A stretch of DNA of 64,000 nt from Azospirillum sp. B21 (GTDB lineage Bacteria; Pseudomonadota; Alphaproteobacteria; Azospirillales; Azospirillaceae), in NCBI RefSeq assembly GCF_008364825.1, contig NZ_VTTO01000004.1, forward strand, positions 263,202-327,201. The letters run 5' to 3'. Below, one piece after another: positions 1 through 8,167 of the stretch; position 1 is the stretch's first letter; each line of letters opens with the position of its first letter. The notes under the pieces were generated by a model. The model did no database searches, was not told the origin of the DNA, and worked only from the letters and a program-made list of their open reading frames with translations. The translations under genes were made by a program, and so were the position numbers.

Positions 1-25
1 GCAGCGGTCCGCTACCTTCTGCGGC

Positions 26-436
26 ATGATACGGAAACCTTCAGGTCCCCATACGGTTCCGCCCACGGTCGAAGACCTGGAGCGCATGGCCGAAGAAGCG
101 CTTGAAACCATCCCGGCGGAGCTTCTGGCCCCGGTCGGAAACCTCGTCATCCATGTCGAGGATTTTCCCGATGAGGATACCGAGCGGGAGATGGAGCTGG
201 AAAGCCCATTCGATCTGCTGGGGCTGTACCGGGGTGTGGATCTGACGCGGCAAAGCGTCGCCGACCTGCGCGGCGGGCCGGACATGATCTTCCTCTACCG
301 CCGGCCGATCCTGGATTACTGGTGCGAGACGGGCGAAGAATTGCCGGCCATCGTCCGCCATGTCCTGATCCATGAGATCGGCCATCATTTCGGCTTCTCC
401 GACGACGACATGGAGCGGATCGAGACGATGGAGTAG
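26..436 (+). CDS. Minimal metalloprotease-like (zincin) family protein
   Basis: A 136-residue protein of the small metallopeptidase family (MMP-like domain, formerly DUF1025). Its signature is a zinc-site HEIGHH (HExxH, His116-Glu117-His120) followed by Gly and an Asp cluster (FGFSDDD), as in compact single-domain zincins. There is no signal peptide or membrane segment, so it should be cytoplasmic. The substrate is unknown. The frame stays open to the window edge, so the true start could lie further upstream; the ATG at 26 gives the usual family length. It converges with the uracil-DNA glycosylase gene, only 17 bp away. Confidence 0.85.
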   Translation: MIRKPSGPHTVPPTVEDLERMAEEALETIPAELLAPVGNLVIHVEDFPDEDTEREMELESPFDLLGLYRGVDLTRQSVADLRGGPDMIFLYRRPILDYWCETGEELPAIVRHVLIHEIGHHFGFSDDDMERIETME

Positions 437-453
437 GTGGAGGGGGAGGGCGT

Positions 454-1053
454 TCAGCCCTCCAGCGCGTCGGCCACCCGGCGGCGCAGGGCCGGCACCA
501 GTTCCTCCTCGAACCAGGGGTTCCGGTTCAGCCAGGCGGTGTTGCGCCAGCTCGGGTGCGGCAGCGGGATATAGGCCGGTCCGTAGTCGCGCCAGTTCGC
601 CACCGTCTCCGTCATCGTCGCCTTCCGGCGGTCGCCCAGATAGCGCGTTTGGGCGTACTGCCCGATCAGCAGGGTCAGCCGGACGCCCGACAGCGCGTCG
701 AGCACCGGCGGGTGCCACAAGGGCGCGCATTCGGGTCTTGGCGGGTAATCGCCGCCCTTCGGCATGGTTCCGGGATAGCACAGCCCCATCGGCACCACGG
801 CGATGCGGGATTCGTCGTAGAAGGCGGTCCGGTCCATCGCCAGCCACTTGCGCAGCCGGTCGCCGGAGGCGTCGTCCCAGGGGATGCCGCTGGCATGCAC
901 CCGTGCGCCGGGCGCTTGGCCGACGATCAGCAGGCGGGCGGCGGGGGTGCCGCGCAGGACAGGGCGACAGCCGTGTGGCAGGACGCCCGCGCACAGCGTG
1001 CAGGCGCGCACCCTCGCGAACAGGCGGTCCAGGTCGGAACCGCCTTCAATCAT
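454..1053 (-). CDS. Uracil-DNA glycosylase family protein
   Basis: About 199 residues with the uracil-DNA glycosylase superfamily fold. The N-terminal water-activating loop is GQAPG (residues 45-49) and the C-terminal minor-groove loop is LPHPSWRN. It also has a CTLC pair near residue 18, as in family 4/5-like enzymes, but I cannot confirm a four-Cys iron-sulfur site. The likely role is removal of uracil or another deaminated base from DNA. The ATG at 1053 follows the cobB stop as TGAcATG, which suggests translational coupling; a TTG at 1065 is a possible alternative start. The substrate specificity is inferred only from the family. Confidence 0.85.
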   Translation of the reverse strand: MIEGGSDLDRLFARVRACTLCAGVLPHGCRPVLRGTPAARLLIVGQAPGARVHASGIPWDDASGDRLRKWLAMDRTAFYDESRIAVVPMGLCYPGTMPKGGDYPPRPECAPLWHPPVLDALSGVRLTLLIGQYAQTRYLGDRRKATMTETVANWRDYGPAYIPLPHPSWRNTAWLNRNPWFEEELVPALRRRVADALEG

Positions 1054-1054
1054 G

Positions 1055-1798
1055 TCATCGGACAATCGATAGCAAATCCTGGACGAAGGCCGGCACCACC
1101 TGGGTCGCCGGGCCGTTGATCGAGCTGTGGAAATAGGACGCGCCTTCCGAGGGTTCCAGGTTCAGCTCGACCGTATAGGCGCCGGCCGACCGCGCCTCTG
1201 CCACAAATCCGGCAGCGGGGTAGACATGGCCCGATGTGCCGATCGACACGAACAGGTCGCATTCCTCCAGCGCCCGCTGGATGCGCTCCATCTGGTAGGG
1301 CATCTCGCCGAACCACACCACGTCCGGCCGCATGCCGCCCTTGCGCCCGCAGGTCAGGCAATGGTCGTGCACCGACAGGTCGCCCTGCACCTCCACCACC
1401 GTGCGGCAATGCAGGCAAAAGGCCTTCAGCAGTTCGCCATGCATGTGCAGCGGCGCCGTCGACCCACCGCGCTCGTGCAGATCGTCGATGTTCTGGGTCA
1501 CCAGCAGGACATCGCCCTTCCAGCGCCGCTCCAGCTCCGCCAGCGCCCGGTGCGCGGCGTTGGGCTGCACCGCCGGGTCGGCGAGGCCGTGGCGACGGTC
1601 GTTGTAGAAGCGGTGGACGAGGTCGGGGTTGCGCGCGAAGCCCTGCGGCGTCGCCACATCCTCCAGATCGACCTGGCTCCAGATGCCGCCGGCGCAGCGG
1701 AAGGTGTCCAGCCCCGATTCCTTGGAAATCCCGGCCCCGGTCAGGATGACGATCGAGTCGGTCGGACGCAGGCGGTTGGTCAGCGCGGGTGAGGGCAT
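1055..1798 (-). CDS. cobB: NAD-dependent protein deacylase, sirtuin class III type
   Basis: A Sir2-family enzyme of 247 residues that removes acyl groups from lysines using NAD+. It shows the NAD-binding GAGIS (residues 21-25), TQNIDDLHERGG, the catalytic HMHGE and a zinc ribbon with CLHC and CLTC pairs. The helix carrying FYNDRR keeps the Tyr-x-x-Arg pair that in E. coli CobB and SIRT5 reads succinyl or malonyl lysine, so desuccinylation is plausible. The ATG at 1798 has a well-placed AAGGGGA SD. A GTG at 1831 would add 11 residues and is less likely. It is transcribed ahead of the UDG gene, and the NAD link between the two is only suggestive. Confidence 0.93.
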   Translation of the reverse strand: MPSPALTNRLRPTDSIVILTGAGISKESGLDTFRCAGGIWSQVDLEDVATPQGFARNPDLVHRFYNDRRHGLADPAVQPNAAHRALAELERRWKGDVLLVTQNIDDLHERGGSTAPLHMHGELLKAFCLHCRTVVEVQGDLSVHDHCLTCGRKGGMRPDVVWFGEMPYQMERIQRALEECDLFVSIGTSGHVYPAAGFVAEARSAGAYTVELNLEPSEGASYFHSSINGPATQVVPAFVQDLLSIVR

Positions 1799-1964
1799 GG
1801 CATCCCCTTGATGTCTGGCGATCGGATTCACGCTTCAAATCGAGTCCGATTTTACGCGATCCGATCTAACGGTTCGGAAACCGGTCATGTGGAAAACTGC
1901 TGCGGCGTACGCTCGTCGCGCCCGGAAGTAAAGCCGCTGAAAAGAAGGAAGGGGGATACCGCAG

Positions 1965-2462
1965 GTGGTCAAGGTCCTGTTCGTCTGCACGGGCAACATC
2001 TGCCGCTCGCCGACCGCCGAGGGGGTGTTCCGCCATCTGGCCGAGCGCGCCGGTCTCGGGCCGCATGTGATCGCCGATTCCGCCGGCACCCACAGCTATC
2101 ATGTCGGCGAGCCACCCGACCTGCGCACGCAATACGCGGCACTGGCCCGCGGTGTCGACCTGTCGGCTCTGCGTGCCCGCAAGGTGGCGGCGGCCGACTT
2201 CACCCGCTTCGACCATATCCTGGCGATGGACCACGGCCATCTGGCCCAGCTGCGCCGCATCGCTCCGCCGGGTACCACCGCATCGCTCCGCCTGTTCCTG
2301 GACGACGCGCCGGGATTTGAGGGCCGCGAGGTTCCCGATCCTTATTATGGTGGCCCGGACGGTTTCGAAGAGGTGCTGGACCTGTGCGAGGCCGGGTCGC
2401 ACGGCCTGCTGGACCGCCTGATGCGCGAAAGCAAGTTTCCGATTCGCGAACGCATCGGTTAA
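1965..2462 (+). CDS. Low molecular weight protein-tyrosine phosphatase
   Basis: A 165-residue cytoplasmic phosphatase of the LMW-PTP family. The P-loop CTGNICRS lies at the extreme N-terminus (nucleophile Cys8, Arg14) and the general-acid Asp is in PDPYYGG near residue 126. The GTG start at 1965 is preceded by a strong AAGGAAGGGGG SD about 10 nt upstream. It diverges from cobB across a 166-bp region that should hold both promoters. In bacteria these enzymes often reverse tyrosine phosphorylation of polysaccharide kinases, but no such kinase is nearby, so the partner is unknown. Confidence 0.93.
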   Translation: MVKVLFVCTGNICRSPTAEGVFRHLAERAGLGPHVIADSAGTHSYHVGEPPDLRTQYAALARGVDLSALRARKVAAADFTRFDHILAMDHGHLAQLRRIAPPGTTASLRLFLDDAPGFEGREVPDPYYGGPDGFEEVLDLCEAGSHGLLDRLMRESKFPIRERIG

Positions 2463-2530
2463 CGTCTCGCTGTGACCCGGTTGCTTGGTTTATGCTGCCG
2501 GGATTAGCCCTTTCGGAGCATCCGTCCGCC

Positions 2531-3727
2531 ATGACCAGCGCAGCCACCGGCACCACCACGCCCGGCGGAATCCTCGACGGCATCGTGCTGTTCGAGGCCT
2601 TCTCGCCGGAGGAGCGCGCGGCCGTGGCCTCGCGCGGGCGGGTGTTCGATGCACCGGTCGGCACGGTGCTGATGCGCGAAGGCGACGGCGCCAGCTCGCT
2701 TTATGTGCTGCTGGACGGCACGGTGCGGGTGGTGCGCAACGACCAGTTCGGCGGTCAGGTGGAGGTCGGATTCCGCCGCGCCGGCGACTGTTTCGGCGAG
2801 ATGGCGCTGATCGACGGCGGCGCCCGCTCCGCCTCGGTGATCGCCGCCACGCCGGTGACGGTGTTCGAGCTGGAACGCGAGCTGTTCCTGGCGCTGATCT
2901 CCCCCTCGCCCGATCTGCTGGCGAAGCTGCTGCGCGAACTCAGCCGGATGATCCGCGAGGTGTCGGAACGGGTGGTGCGCGAGGATCTGGAGCGCCGCAC
3001 CCGCATCGCCGAATCGGCTTTGGCCCGCCAGCGCGCCATCACCCAGGCGGTGACCGGGCTGGCGCATGAGTTGAACACGCCGCTCGGCGTCTGCGTCACC
3101 GCCGCCAGCCACCTGCAGGAGATGGCCCGTCCCGGCAACGGCCCGCTCGCAACCGAGGAGTTGCGCGAGCCGGCCGCCCTGCTCGATGCCAATCTCGCGC
3201 GCGCGGTGGAGCTGGTGGAGGCGTTTTCCGCCATCGCCGCCTGCCAGAACGCCGAACCGTTGGAGGCGCTGGACCTGCGCCAGACGGCGGCCGACATCGC
3301 GGCGCTGTTCGCCGTCCAGCATCCGGAGCTGCCGCTGGCCTTGCGGGTGATGCCGGGCGCCCCCTGTCCCTGGATCGGCTGCACCCAACCGCTGGAGCGA
3401 GTGTTGCACCACCTGTTCGCCAACGCCGCCGCCCATGGCTATGCCGGCGGTCCCGGCGTCGCCGAGGTGGCGGTGGAGCCGGCGACGCTGGATGCGGTGC
3501 CGGCCTGGAACCTGATCGTCCGCGACCGCGGCGCCGGCATTCCGGCGGAGCATCTGCCGCTCCTGACCGATCCCTTCTTCACCACCGCCCGCAGCCGCGG
3601 CCACAAGGGGTTGGGTCTGGCGGTGGTCTTCAACACGGTGACCGGCCCGCTCGGCGGCAGGGTCGCCTTCGACAGCGCGCCGGGGGCCGGCACGACGGTG
3701 ACGATCACCCTGCCGCAGGAGCTGTGA
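2531..3727 (+). CDS. Soluble histidine kinase with N-terminal cyclic nucleotide-binding domain
   Basis: A 398-residue protein that starts with a Crp-type cyclic nucleotide-binding domain (about residues 12-130), including a phosphate-binding cassette (FGEMALIDGGARSASV). A helical linker follows, then a HisKA phosphoacceptor box LAHELNTPLG (His179) and a HATPase_c domain with N-box FANAAAHG, G1 DRGAGI, F-box DPFFTT and G2 GHKGLGL. There is no membrane segment. All catalytic boxes look intact. The ATG at 2531 (GGAG 12 nt upstream) was chosen because the longer reading overlaps the phosphatase gene. No response regulator lies nearby, so its output is unknown; the likely input is a cyclic nucleotide or a redox or second-messenger signal. 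Confidence 0.88.
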   Translation: MTSAATGTTTPGGILDGIVLFEAFSPEERAAVASRGRVFDAPVGTVLMREGDGASSLYVLLDGTVRVVRNDQFGGQVEVGFRRAGDCFGEMALIDGGARSASVIAATPVTVFELERELFLALISPSPDLLAKLLRELSRMIREVSERVVREDLERRTRIAESALARQRAITQAVTGLAHELNTPLGVCVTAASHLQEMARPGNGPLATEELREPAALLDANLARAVELVEAFSAIAACQNAEPLEALDLRQTAADIAALFAVQHPELPLALRVMPGAPCPWIGCTQPLERVLHHLFANAAAHGYAGGPGVAEVAVEPATLDAVPAWNLIVRDRGAGIPAEHLPLLTDPFFTTARSRGHKGLGLAVVFNTVTGPLGGRVAFDSAPGAGTTVTITLPQEL

Positions 3728-3749
3728 GGGCGGAAGCCGCCGTCGCCTT

Positions 3750-4205
3750 CTACCCGTGCAGGGCGAGCCCCTTCACCGTCTTGTCGACCGCCTTCTTCGG
3801 CCCGCGCAGGGCCAGTCCGACCAGATCGGGGGCGGCCGGATCCTCGGCCCGGAAAGCGGCACGGTTGGCGGCATCGTGCCCCGTGGCGAACATGGCGGCG
3901 ACGTAGGGCACCAGTGTCAGCCCCCGTTCCAAGGCGCCGTCGCGGACCGCCCGCAGCCGGTCGCCATCGGCTGCGAAGATCATGATCGGCTGGCCGAGCA
4001 TCCGGCCATAGCGTCGGTCGGCACCGTCGACATAGGGCTCGCCCAGCGCTTCGGGGGCTGCGGCGGCGATGCCGGTGGCCAGGAAGGCGGCGACGTTCAG
4101 CTTCTGCCACACCGGCAGATCAGCGCGGATGACCAGCGCGACCTTGGTGTCGAAGCGGATGGGTGCGTCAGGGGCGATGGGTTCGGCTATCTGGGTATCG
4201 GGCAT
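3750..4205 (-). CDS. DUF2000 family protein
   Basis: A 151-residue protein recognised as DUF2000 by its FDTKVALVIRADLPVW opening, the YVDGADRRYGRMLGQP centre and a C-terminal LVGLALRGPKKAVDK segment. The fold is PTH2-like, and no biochemical role is established. The ATG at 4205 has an AAGGAG SD about 9 nt upstream; the longer reading back to 4271 would overlap the AraC gene. It lies 44 bp downstream of the AraC-type regulator on the same strand, a pairing that implies co-transcription and possibly a shared inducer. Confidence 0.85.
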   Translation of the reverse strand: MPDTQIAEPIAPDAPIRFDTKVALVIRADLPVWQKLNVAAFLATGIAAAAPEALGEPYVDGADRRYGRMLGQPIMIFAADGDRLRAVRDGALERGLTLVPYVAAMFATGHDAANRAAFRAEDPAAPDLVGLALRGPKKAVDKTVKGLALHG

Positions 4206-4249
4206 GGCGGTAGTCTCCTTCGCCCATCCAGATGCCGGATGATCGCGTC

Positions 4250-5101
4250 TCAGTCTGGAACGTTCGTGCACAGATCGCGGTAGGCGGCGGGCGTCATGCC
4301 GTAGGCGCGGCGGAACCAGCGGCCCAGATGGCTCTGGTCTGCGAACCCGACCTCTGCCGCGACCAGGGCCGGGGCCTCGCCGCCGGCCAGCCGCCGCCGG
4401 GCGGCGCGCAGGCGCAGCCGGACCAGATAGGCATGCGGCGACAGGCCGAAGGCGGCGCGGAAGGCGCGGTTCAGACGGAAGCGGTCGACGCCGGCGGCGG
4501 CCGACAGCTCGTCCAGCCCGACATCCTCGGCCATGCGGGCGTGCAGCAGGTCGCGCGCCAGGGCGGCGGCGCGGTCGGGGCGCAGGCGCTGGCGGTCCGG
4601 CGGTGGGGCAACATGACCGGTCAGCCTCGCCGCCAGACGGTCCACCGACAGGTCGCGGGCAAGCCGCCCCTCCCCGCGGTGCAGGGCCAGGAAGGCGGAC
4701 AGGATCGCCGCGGCAAGTCCGGGATCGTCGGCCAGCGTGTCGCGGAAGCCCAAACAGCCGGTGGCACGCGGCATCAGATCGTTCAAGGCATCGGTGCGCG
4801 CGGTCAGCAGCGGCACCGGCAGGTAGAGCATGGCGTAGGTGAAGCCGTCCTCAGCGGGGCTATGGCCGTCATGGGCCTCGCCGGGTTCGATCAGGATGAC
4901 GCGGCCGGGGGTGCTGGTGTGCAGCCGCCGCCGGCAGCGGAAGGCCTGCACCCCCTGTTCGGTGACGCCGACCAGCAGCTCGTCATGGTCGTGCAGGTCA
5001 TAGGCATGGCCGCGGAAATGGGCGCGGATGGTCTCTATGCCGGTCTCCGCGTCGCGGCGGACCGCCACCCAGTCCTGCTTGCCGTCCGCCATGCGTCCCA
5101 T
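4250..5101 (-). CDS. AraC family transcriptional regulator
   Basis: A 283-residue regulator with an N-terminal cupin-type sensing domain (HDHDELLVGVTEQG and IEPGEAHDGH, about residues 30-90) and a C-terminal pair of helix-turn-helix motifs (about residues 180-280) ending in the family signature around AAEVGFADQSHLGRWFRRAY. The cupin His residues suggest a small-molecule or metal ligand. It precedes the DUF2000 gene on the same strand, so that gene is its most obvious target. The start at 5101 gives a normal AraC length; Met4 is a weaker alternative. Confidence 0.9.
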   Translation of the reverse strand: MGRMADGKQDWVAVRRDAETGIETIRAHFRGHAYDLHDHDELLVGVTEQGVQAFRCRRRLHTSTPGRVILIEPGEAHDGHSPAEDGFTYAMLYLPVPLLTARTDALNDLMPRATGCLGFRDTLADDPGLAAAILSAFLALHRGEGRLARDLSVDRLAARLTGHVAPPPDRQRLRPDRAAALARDLLHARMAEDVGLDELSAAAGVDRFRLNRAFRAAFGLSPHAYLVRLRLRAARRRLAGGEAPALVAAEVGFADQSHLGRWFRRAYGMTPAAYRDLCTNVPD

Positions 5102-5128
5102 GCGGCACCCCCATTGCCGGATCGTCGG

Positions 5129-6151
5129 TCAGTAGATCAGCTCGTTCTCGCCGCCGCCTTCGGAGATGACCAGTTCGCCGCGGGCGGCGAGGTCCTTGGC
5201 CAGCTGGACCATGTACATCTGCGCCTCGTCCACGTCGCGGACGCGGACCGGGCCCATGGCAGCCATGTCCTCGCGCAGGATCTTGGCCGCGCGCTCGGAC
5301 ATGTTGGAGAAGAACAGATCCTTCAGCGACTCCGACGCGCCCTTCAGCGCGGTGCCCAGCTTCTGCTTGTCCACCGTGCGCAGGACGGTCTGGACGCCGC
5401 CGGGGTCGAGCTTCGACAGATCCTCGAAGGTGAACATCAGCGACTTGATGCGCTCGGCGCTGTCGCGGTTGCGCTCCTCCAGGGCCGCCATGAAGCGGTG
5501 CTCGGTGGTGCGGTCCAGTCCGTTGAAGATCTCCGCCAGCATTTCGTGGCTGTCGCGGCGGCTGGTGCGGGCGAGATTGGTCATGAACTCCGTGCGCAGC
5601 GTGCGCTCAACATCGTCCAGAACCTCCTTCTGCACCGCCTCCATGCGCAGCATCCGCATGACGACCTCCATGGCGAAGCTTTCCGGAAGCTGGGTCAGCA
5701 CCCGGCCGGCATGTTCGGGACGGATCTTGGACAGGACGACCGCGACGGTCTGCGGGTACTCGTTCTTCAGGTAGTTGGACAGGACCGATTCGTTGACGTT
5801 CGCCAGCTTGTCCCACATCGTACGGCCCGCCGGACCACGGATTTCCTCCATGATCTGGTCGACCTTGTCCTTGGGCAGGGTCTTCAGCAGCAGCCGCTCG
5901 GTCGAATCGAAGGAGCCGACGAGCGAGCCGGTGGCCGACATCTGCTCGGCGAACTCGACGAACAGGCGCTCGATCAGGTTGGCCGACACCGTGCCCAGGT
6001 TCGCCATCACCTGGGACAGCTCCTTGATCTCCTCGTCGTCCATCAGCGAGAACAGTCTGGTGGCATGCTCTTCGCCCAGCGCGAGCATCATGATGGCGGC
6101 CTTTTCCGGGCCGGTGAGGGTCCGGTAATCCTCGCGAACCTTCAACGCCAT
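5129..6151 (-). CDS. fliG: Flagellar motor switch protein FliG
   Basis: FliG is the rotor protein of the flagellar C-ring. It couples torque from the MotA stator and links to FliF and FliM. The 340-residue product has the N-terminal [15 protein letters not shown] region, the middle-domain [18 protein letters not shown] (the EHPQ-type motif) and the C-terminal charged helix region with FTFEDL, so all three armadillo-like domains are present. The ATG at 6151 has a GGTGGAGG SD 7-9 nt upstream, better than the longer reading to 6202. No other C-ring, fliF or fliH gene flanks it, so fliG stands alone here. Confidence 0.96.
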   Translation of the reverse strand: MALKVREDYRTLTGPEKAAIMMLALGEEHATRLFSLMDDEEIKELSQVMANLGTVSANLIERLFVEFAEQMSATGSLVGSFDSTERLLLKTLPKDKVDQIMEEIRGPAGRTMWDKLANVNESVLSNYLKNEYPQTVAVVLSKIRPEHAGRVLTQLPESFAMEVVMRMLRMEAVQKEVLDDVERTLRTEFMTNLARTSRRDSHEMLAEIFNGLDRTTEHRFMAALEERNRDSAERIKSLMFTFEDLSKLDPGGVQTVLRTVDKQKLGTALKGASESLKDLFFSNMSERAAKILREDMAAMGPVRVRDVDEAQMYMVQLAKDLAARGELVISEGGGENELIY

Positions 6152-6342
6152 CTGTCCGCCTCCACCGATCCGCCCACCTCGCGCCGGAGGCGGGCGGTTC
6201 ATTCTTACACGTCAGGTTTCCTATTCTTCCGTTTTAATACGATCCGCTTGCGCATTCCATCCCTTCAGGGGAGAGGGGTGGGGACGAATTCAACCAATTC
6301 CCCCACCCTTCCTGCCGCCCCTTGCCCCCGCCGGCTGTAACC

Positions 6343-7722
6343 TCAGCCGAACCGCTTGGCGATCACGGCATAGGCGGCGCGCAGGCCCAGCGCCTCGCCG
6401 CCTTCCGGACGGCCGGGACGGGCGGAACCGTTCCAGGCATAGGTGTCCAGGTGCGCCCAAGGCGTGCCCTTCGACACGAATTCCTGCAGGAACAGCCCGG
6501 CGGTGATGGCGCCGGCGAAGCCGTTGGTGGTGACGTTGTTGATGTCCGCCACCTTGCTGTCCAACCCCTTGCGGTAGGGCGCCCACAGCGGCAGCCGCCA
6601 CATCGGGTCGTCCACCGCGCTCCCGGCCTCCGTCAGGTCGTTGGCCAGCGCGTCGTCGTTGCACATCAGCGCCGGCAGGTCGGGCCCCAGCGCCACGCGG
6701 GCGGCGCCGGTCAGGGTGGCGAAGTCGATCAGCAGCTCCGGCTTCTCCGAATCGGCCTCCGCCAGCGCATCACACAGGATCAGGCGGCCTTCGGCATCGG
6801 TGTTGCCGACCTCCACCGTCAGGCCCTTGCGGGTCTTCAGCACGTCCTGCGGCTTGAAGCTGTCGCCGGACACGACATTCTCCACCGCGGGCACCAGCAC
6901 GCGCAGCCGAACCGGCAGCCCGGCCATCATGATCATCCGGCCGAGCGCCAGCGCATGCGCAGCCCCGCCCATGTCCTTCTTCATGATGAGCATGGCCGAG
7001 GACGGCTTCAGGTCCAGCCCGCCGGTGTCGAAGCACACGCCCTTGCCGACGATGGTGACCTTCGGATGCTGCGGGTTGCCCCAGCGCAGGTCGATCAGCC
7101 GCGGTTCGCGCGGGCTGGCGCGGCCGACGGCATGGATGGCCGGATAGTCGCGGTCGAGCAGGTCCTGCCCGACGATCACCTCGACCGCCGCATCGAACTC
7201 CGCCGCCAGATCCTGCGCCGCCTGGGCCAGTTCGGCCGGACCCATGTCGCAGGCCGGGGTGTTCACCAGATCGCGCACCAGCCAGGTGGCGGTCGCCGCC
7301 CGCTCCACCTCGCCGCGGTCGGCCTCCGCCGGCCAGACCAGATTGGCGAAGCCCTTCTCCGGCGGCTTCCTGTAGCGGGTGAAGCGATAGCTGCCGAGCG
7401 CCCAGCCCAGCGCGGCCCGTGTCGCCGCCCGCGCGTCCAGTGCCGCGTCGATCTTGTAGGAGCCGGCCGGAAGCGAGGCGGGCATCCCGGCGAAGGCCCA
7501 CAAATCGTCGATGGCCGACACGCCGGCCAGCATATGGGCGACGCCCCCGTCCGGTCCCGGCAGGAAGACGGTCGATCCGGCCTCGCCGGTGAAGCCGACC
7601 GCCTTGACCCAGGATGCTGTGGCCGGCGATTGCGCGGCCAGCCAGTCGGGCAGCCCGGCCTTGGTCACGGGGGTGAGGGCGACGGTGTCGGGGCCGTCGA
7701 CGGCAAGCAGGGTGGCGAGCAA
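6343..7722 (-). CDS. Leucyl aminopeptidase family protein (M17)
   Basis: A cytosolic M17 metallo-aminopeptidase of 459 residues that should release N-terminal residues from peptides. The C-terminal catalytic domain shows the metal-binding KGVCFDTGGLDLKP and KDMGGAA segments and the family signature NTDAEGRLIL, so the two-metal site looks complete. The N-terminal domain is more variable. The start is a TTG at 7722 with AAGGA about 11 nt upstream, and no in-frame ATG precedes the conserved region. A highly structured 445-bp gap lies upstream. Confidence 0.92.
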   Translation of the reverse strand: MLATLLAVDGPDTVALTPVTKAGLPDWLAAQSPATASWVKAVGFTGEAGSTVFLPGPDGGVAHMLAGVSAIDDLWAFAGMPASLPAGSYKIDAALDARAATRAALGWALGSYRFTRYRKPPEKGFANLVWPAEADRGEVERAATATWLVRDLVNTPACDMGPAELAQAAQDLAAEFDAAVEVIVGQDLLDRDYPAIHAVGRASPREPRLIDLRWGNPQHPKVTIVGKGVCFDTGGLDLKPSSAMLIMKKDMGGAAHALALGRMIMMAGLPVRLRVLVPAVENVVSGDSFKPQDVLKTRKGLTVEVGNTDAEGRLILCDALAEADSEKPELLIDFATLTGAARVALGPDLPALMCNDDALANDLTEAGSAVDDPMWRLPLWAPYRKGLDSKVADINNVTTNGFAGAITAGLFLQEFVSKGTPWAHLDTYAWNGSARPGRPEGGEALGLRAAYAVIAKRFG

Positions 7723-7857
7723 GACTGGGGAATCCTTCTCACGAGATCACGTCACGCATCCGATGCGGATGCCCATCCTCCAAGGATGGCGCGGCCGGCC
7801 CCGGCTGGAAAGGGGTGCGATGCGCCGGGCAGGCATGGGCGGGCTGTGAAAGTCGGC

Positions 7858-7907
7858 GGATGGAACAGAGTGGAACGGTTTTCCGGGCATGTTCCAGTGT
7901 TCCATCC
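7858..7907. repeat. Inverted repeat unit 1, TGGAAC/GTTCCA hairpin
   Basis: The arms GGATGGAACA and TGTTCCATCC pair perfectly over 10 bp. A small asymmetric internal loop separates them from a second 6-bp stem, TGGAAC with GTTCCA, around a 14-nt loop. Unit 2, about 98 bp downstream, has the same order of motifs, so the two look like diverged copies of one element. Confidence 0.7.
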
Positions 7908-7954
7908 GGCCGTCCCGGTCCGGCCATGCCTCCCTTTCGACGGGTCAGGATGGA

Positions 7955-8001
7955 ACGGATGAAACAATGTGAAACAGGCTTCCGGCGATGTTCCATTGTT
8001 C
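7955..8001. repeat. Inverted repeat unit 2, diverged copy of unit 1
   Basis: This unit aligns with unit 1 along its whole length (GGATGAAACA against GGATGGAACA, then TTCCGG, then ATGTTCCA, then TGTTCC). The changes in the left arm give A-C mismatches if the plus strand is transcribed but G-U wobbles if the minus strand is transcribed. That favours a minus-strand RNA, the direction of both flanking genes. Confidence 0.6.
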
Positions 8002-8167
8002 CCTGTGCCGGGCGGGTCGCGGTTGGGCGATCCTGCCGGAACGGCGTGGGACGATCTGCTGCAATGGAACGGCGCATCGGGGACATGCCGCGACCCTCCC
8101 AATTTCGTAGGTAAAATATCCTAACACAGGGAGAGGAAGCCGCCAGTGCTTCTTGCCGACCAGGGAG

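Larger units (their letters stand above)
7723..8167. other. 445-bp non-coding gap with several hairpins
   Basis: No credible gene. On the minus strand this is the 3' region of the alanyl-tRNA editing gene and the upstream region of the aminopeptidase gene. It holds two adjacent perfect 7-bp hairpins (7756-7772 with loop ATG, and 7773-7789 with loop CCA) and two larger related inverted repeats built on TGGAAC/GTTCCA (7858-7907 and about 7955-8001). AT-rich sequence at 8101-8130 could hold a promoter, but I see no clear -35/-10 pair. Confidence 0.6.

Noticed and set aside
6259..6310. A possible sixth copy of the CCCTCTCCCC repeat pair between fliG and the aminopeptidase gene
   Set aside because: The match is loose (one partial arm, no clear tail), so it could be chance in GC-rich intergenic sequence.
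4232..6340. A 702-codon plus-strand frame across the AraC and fliG genes
   Set aside because: It spans two convincing minus-strand genes and the gap between them, which a real gene would not do.
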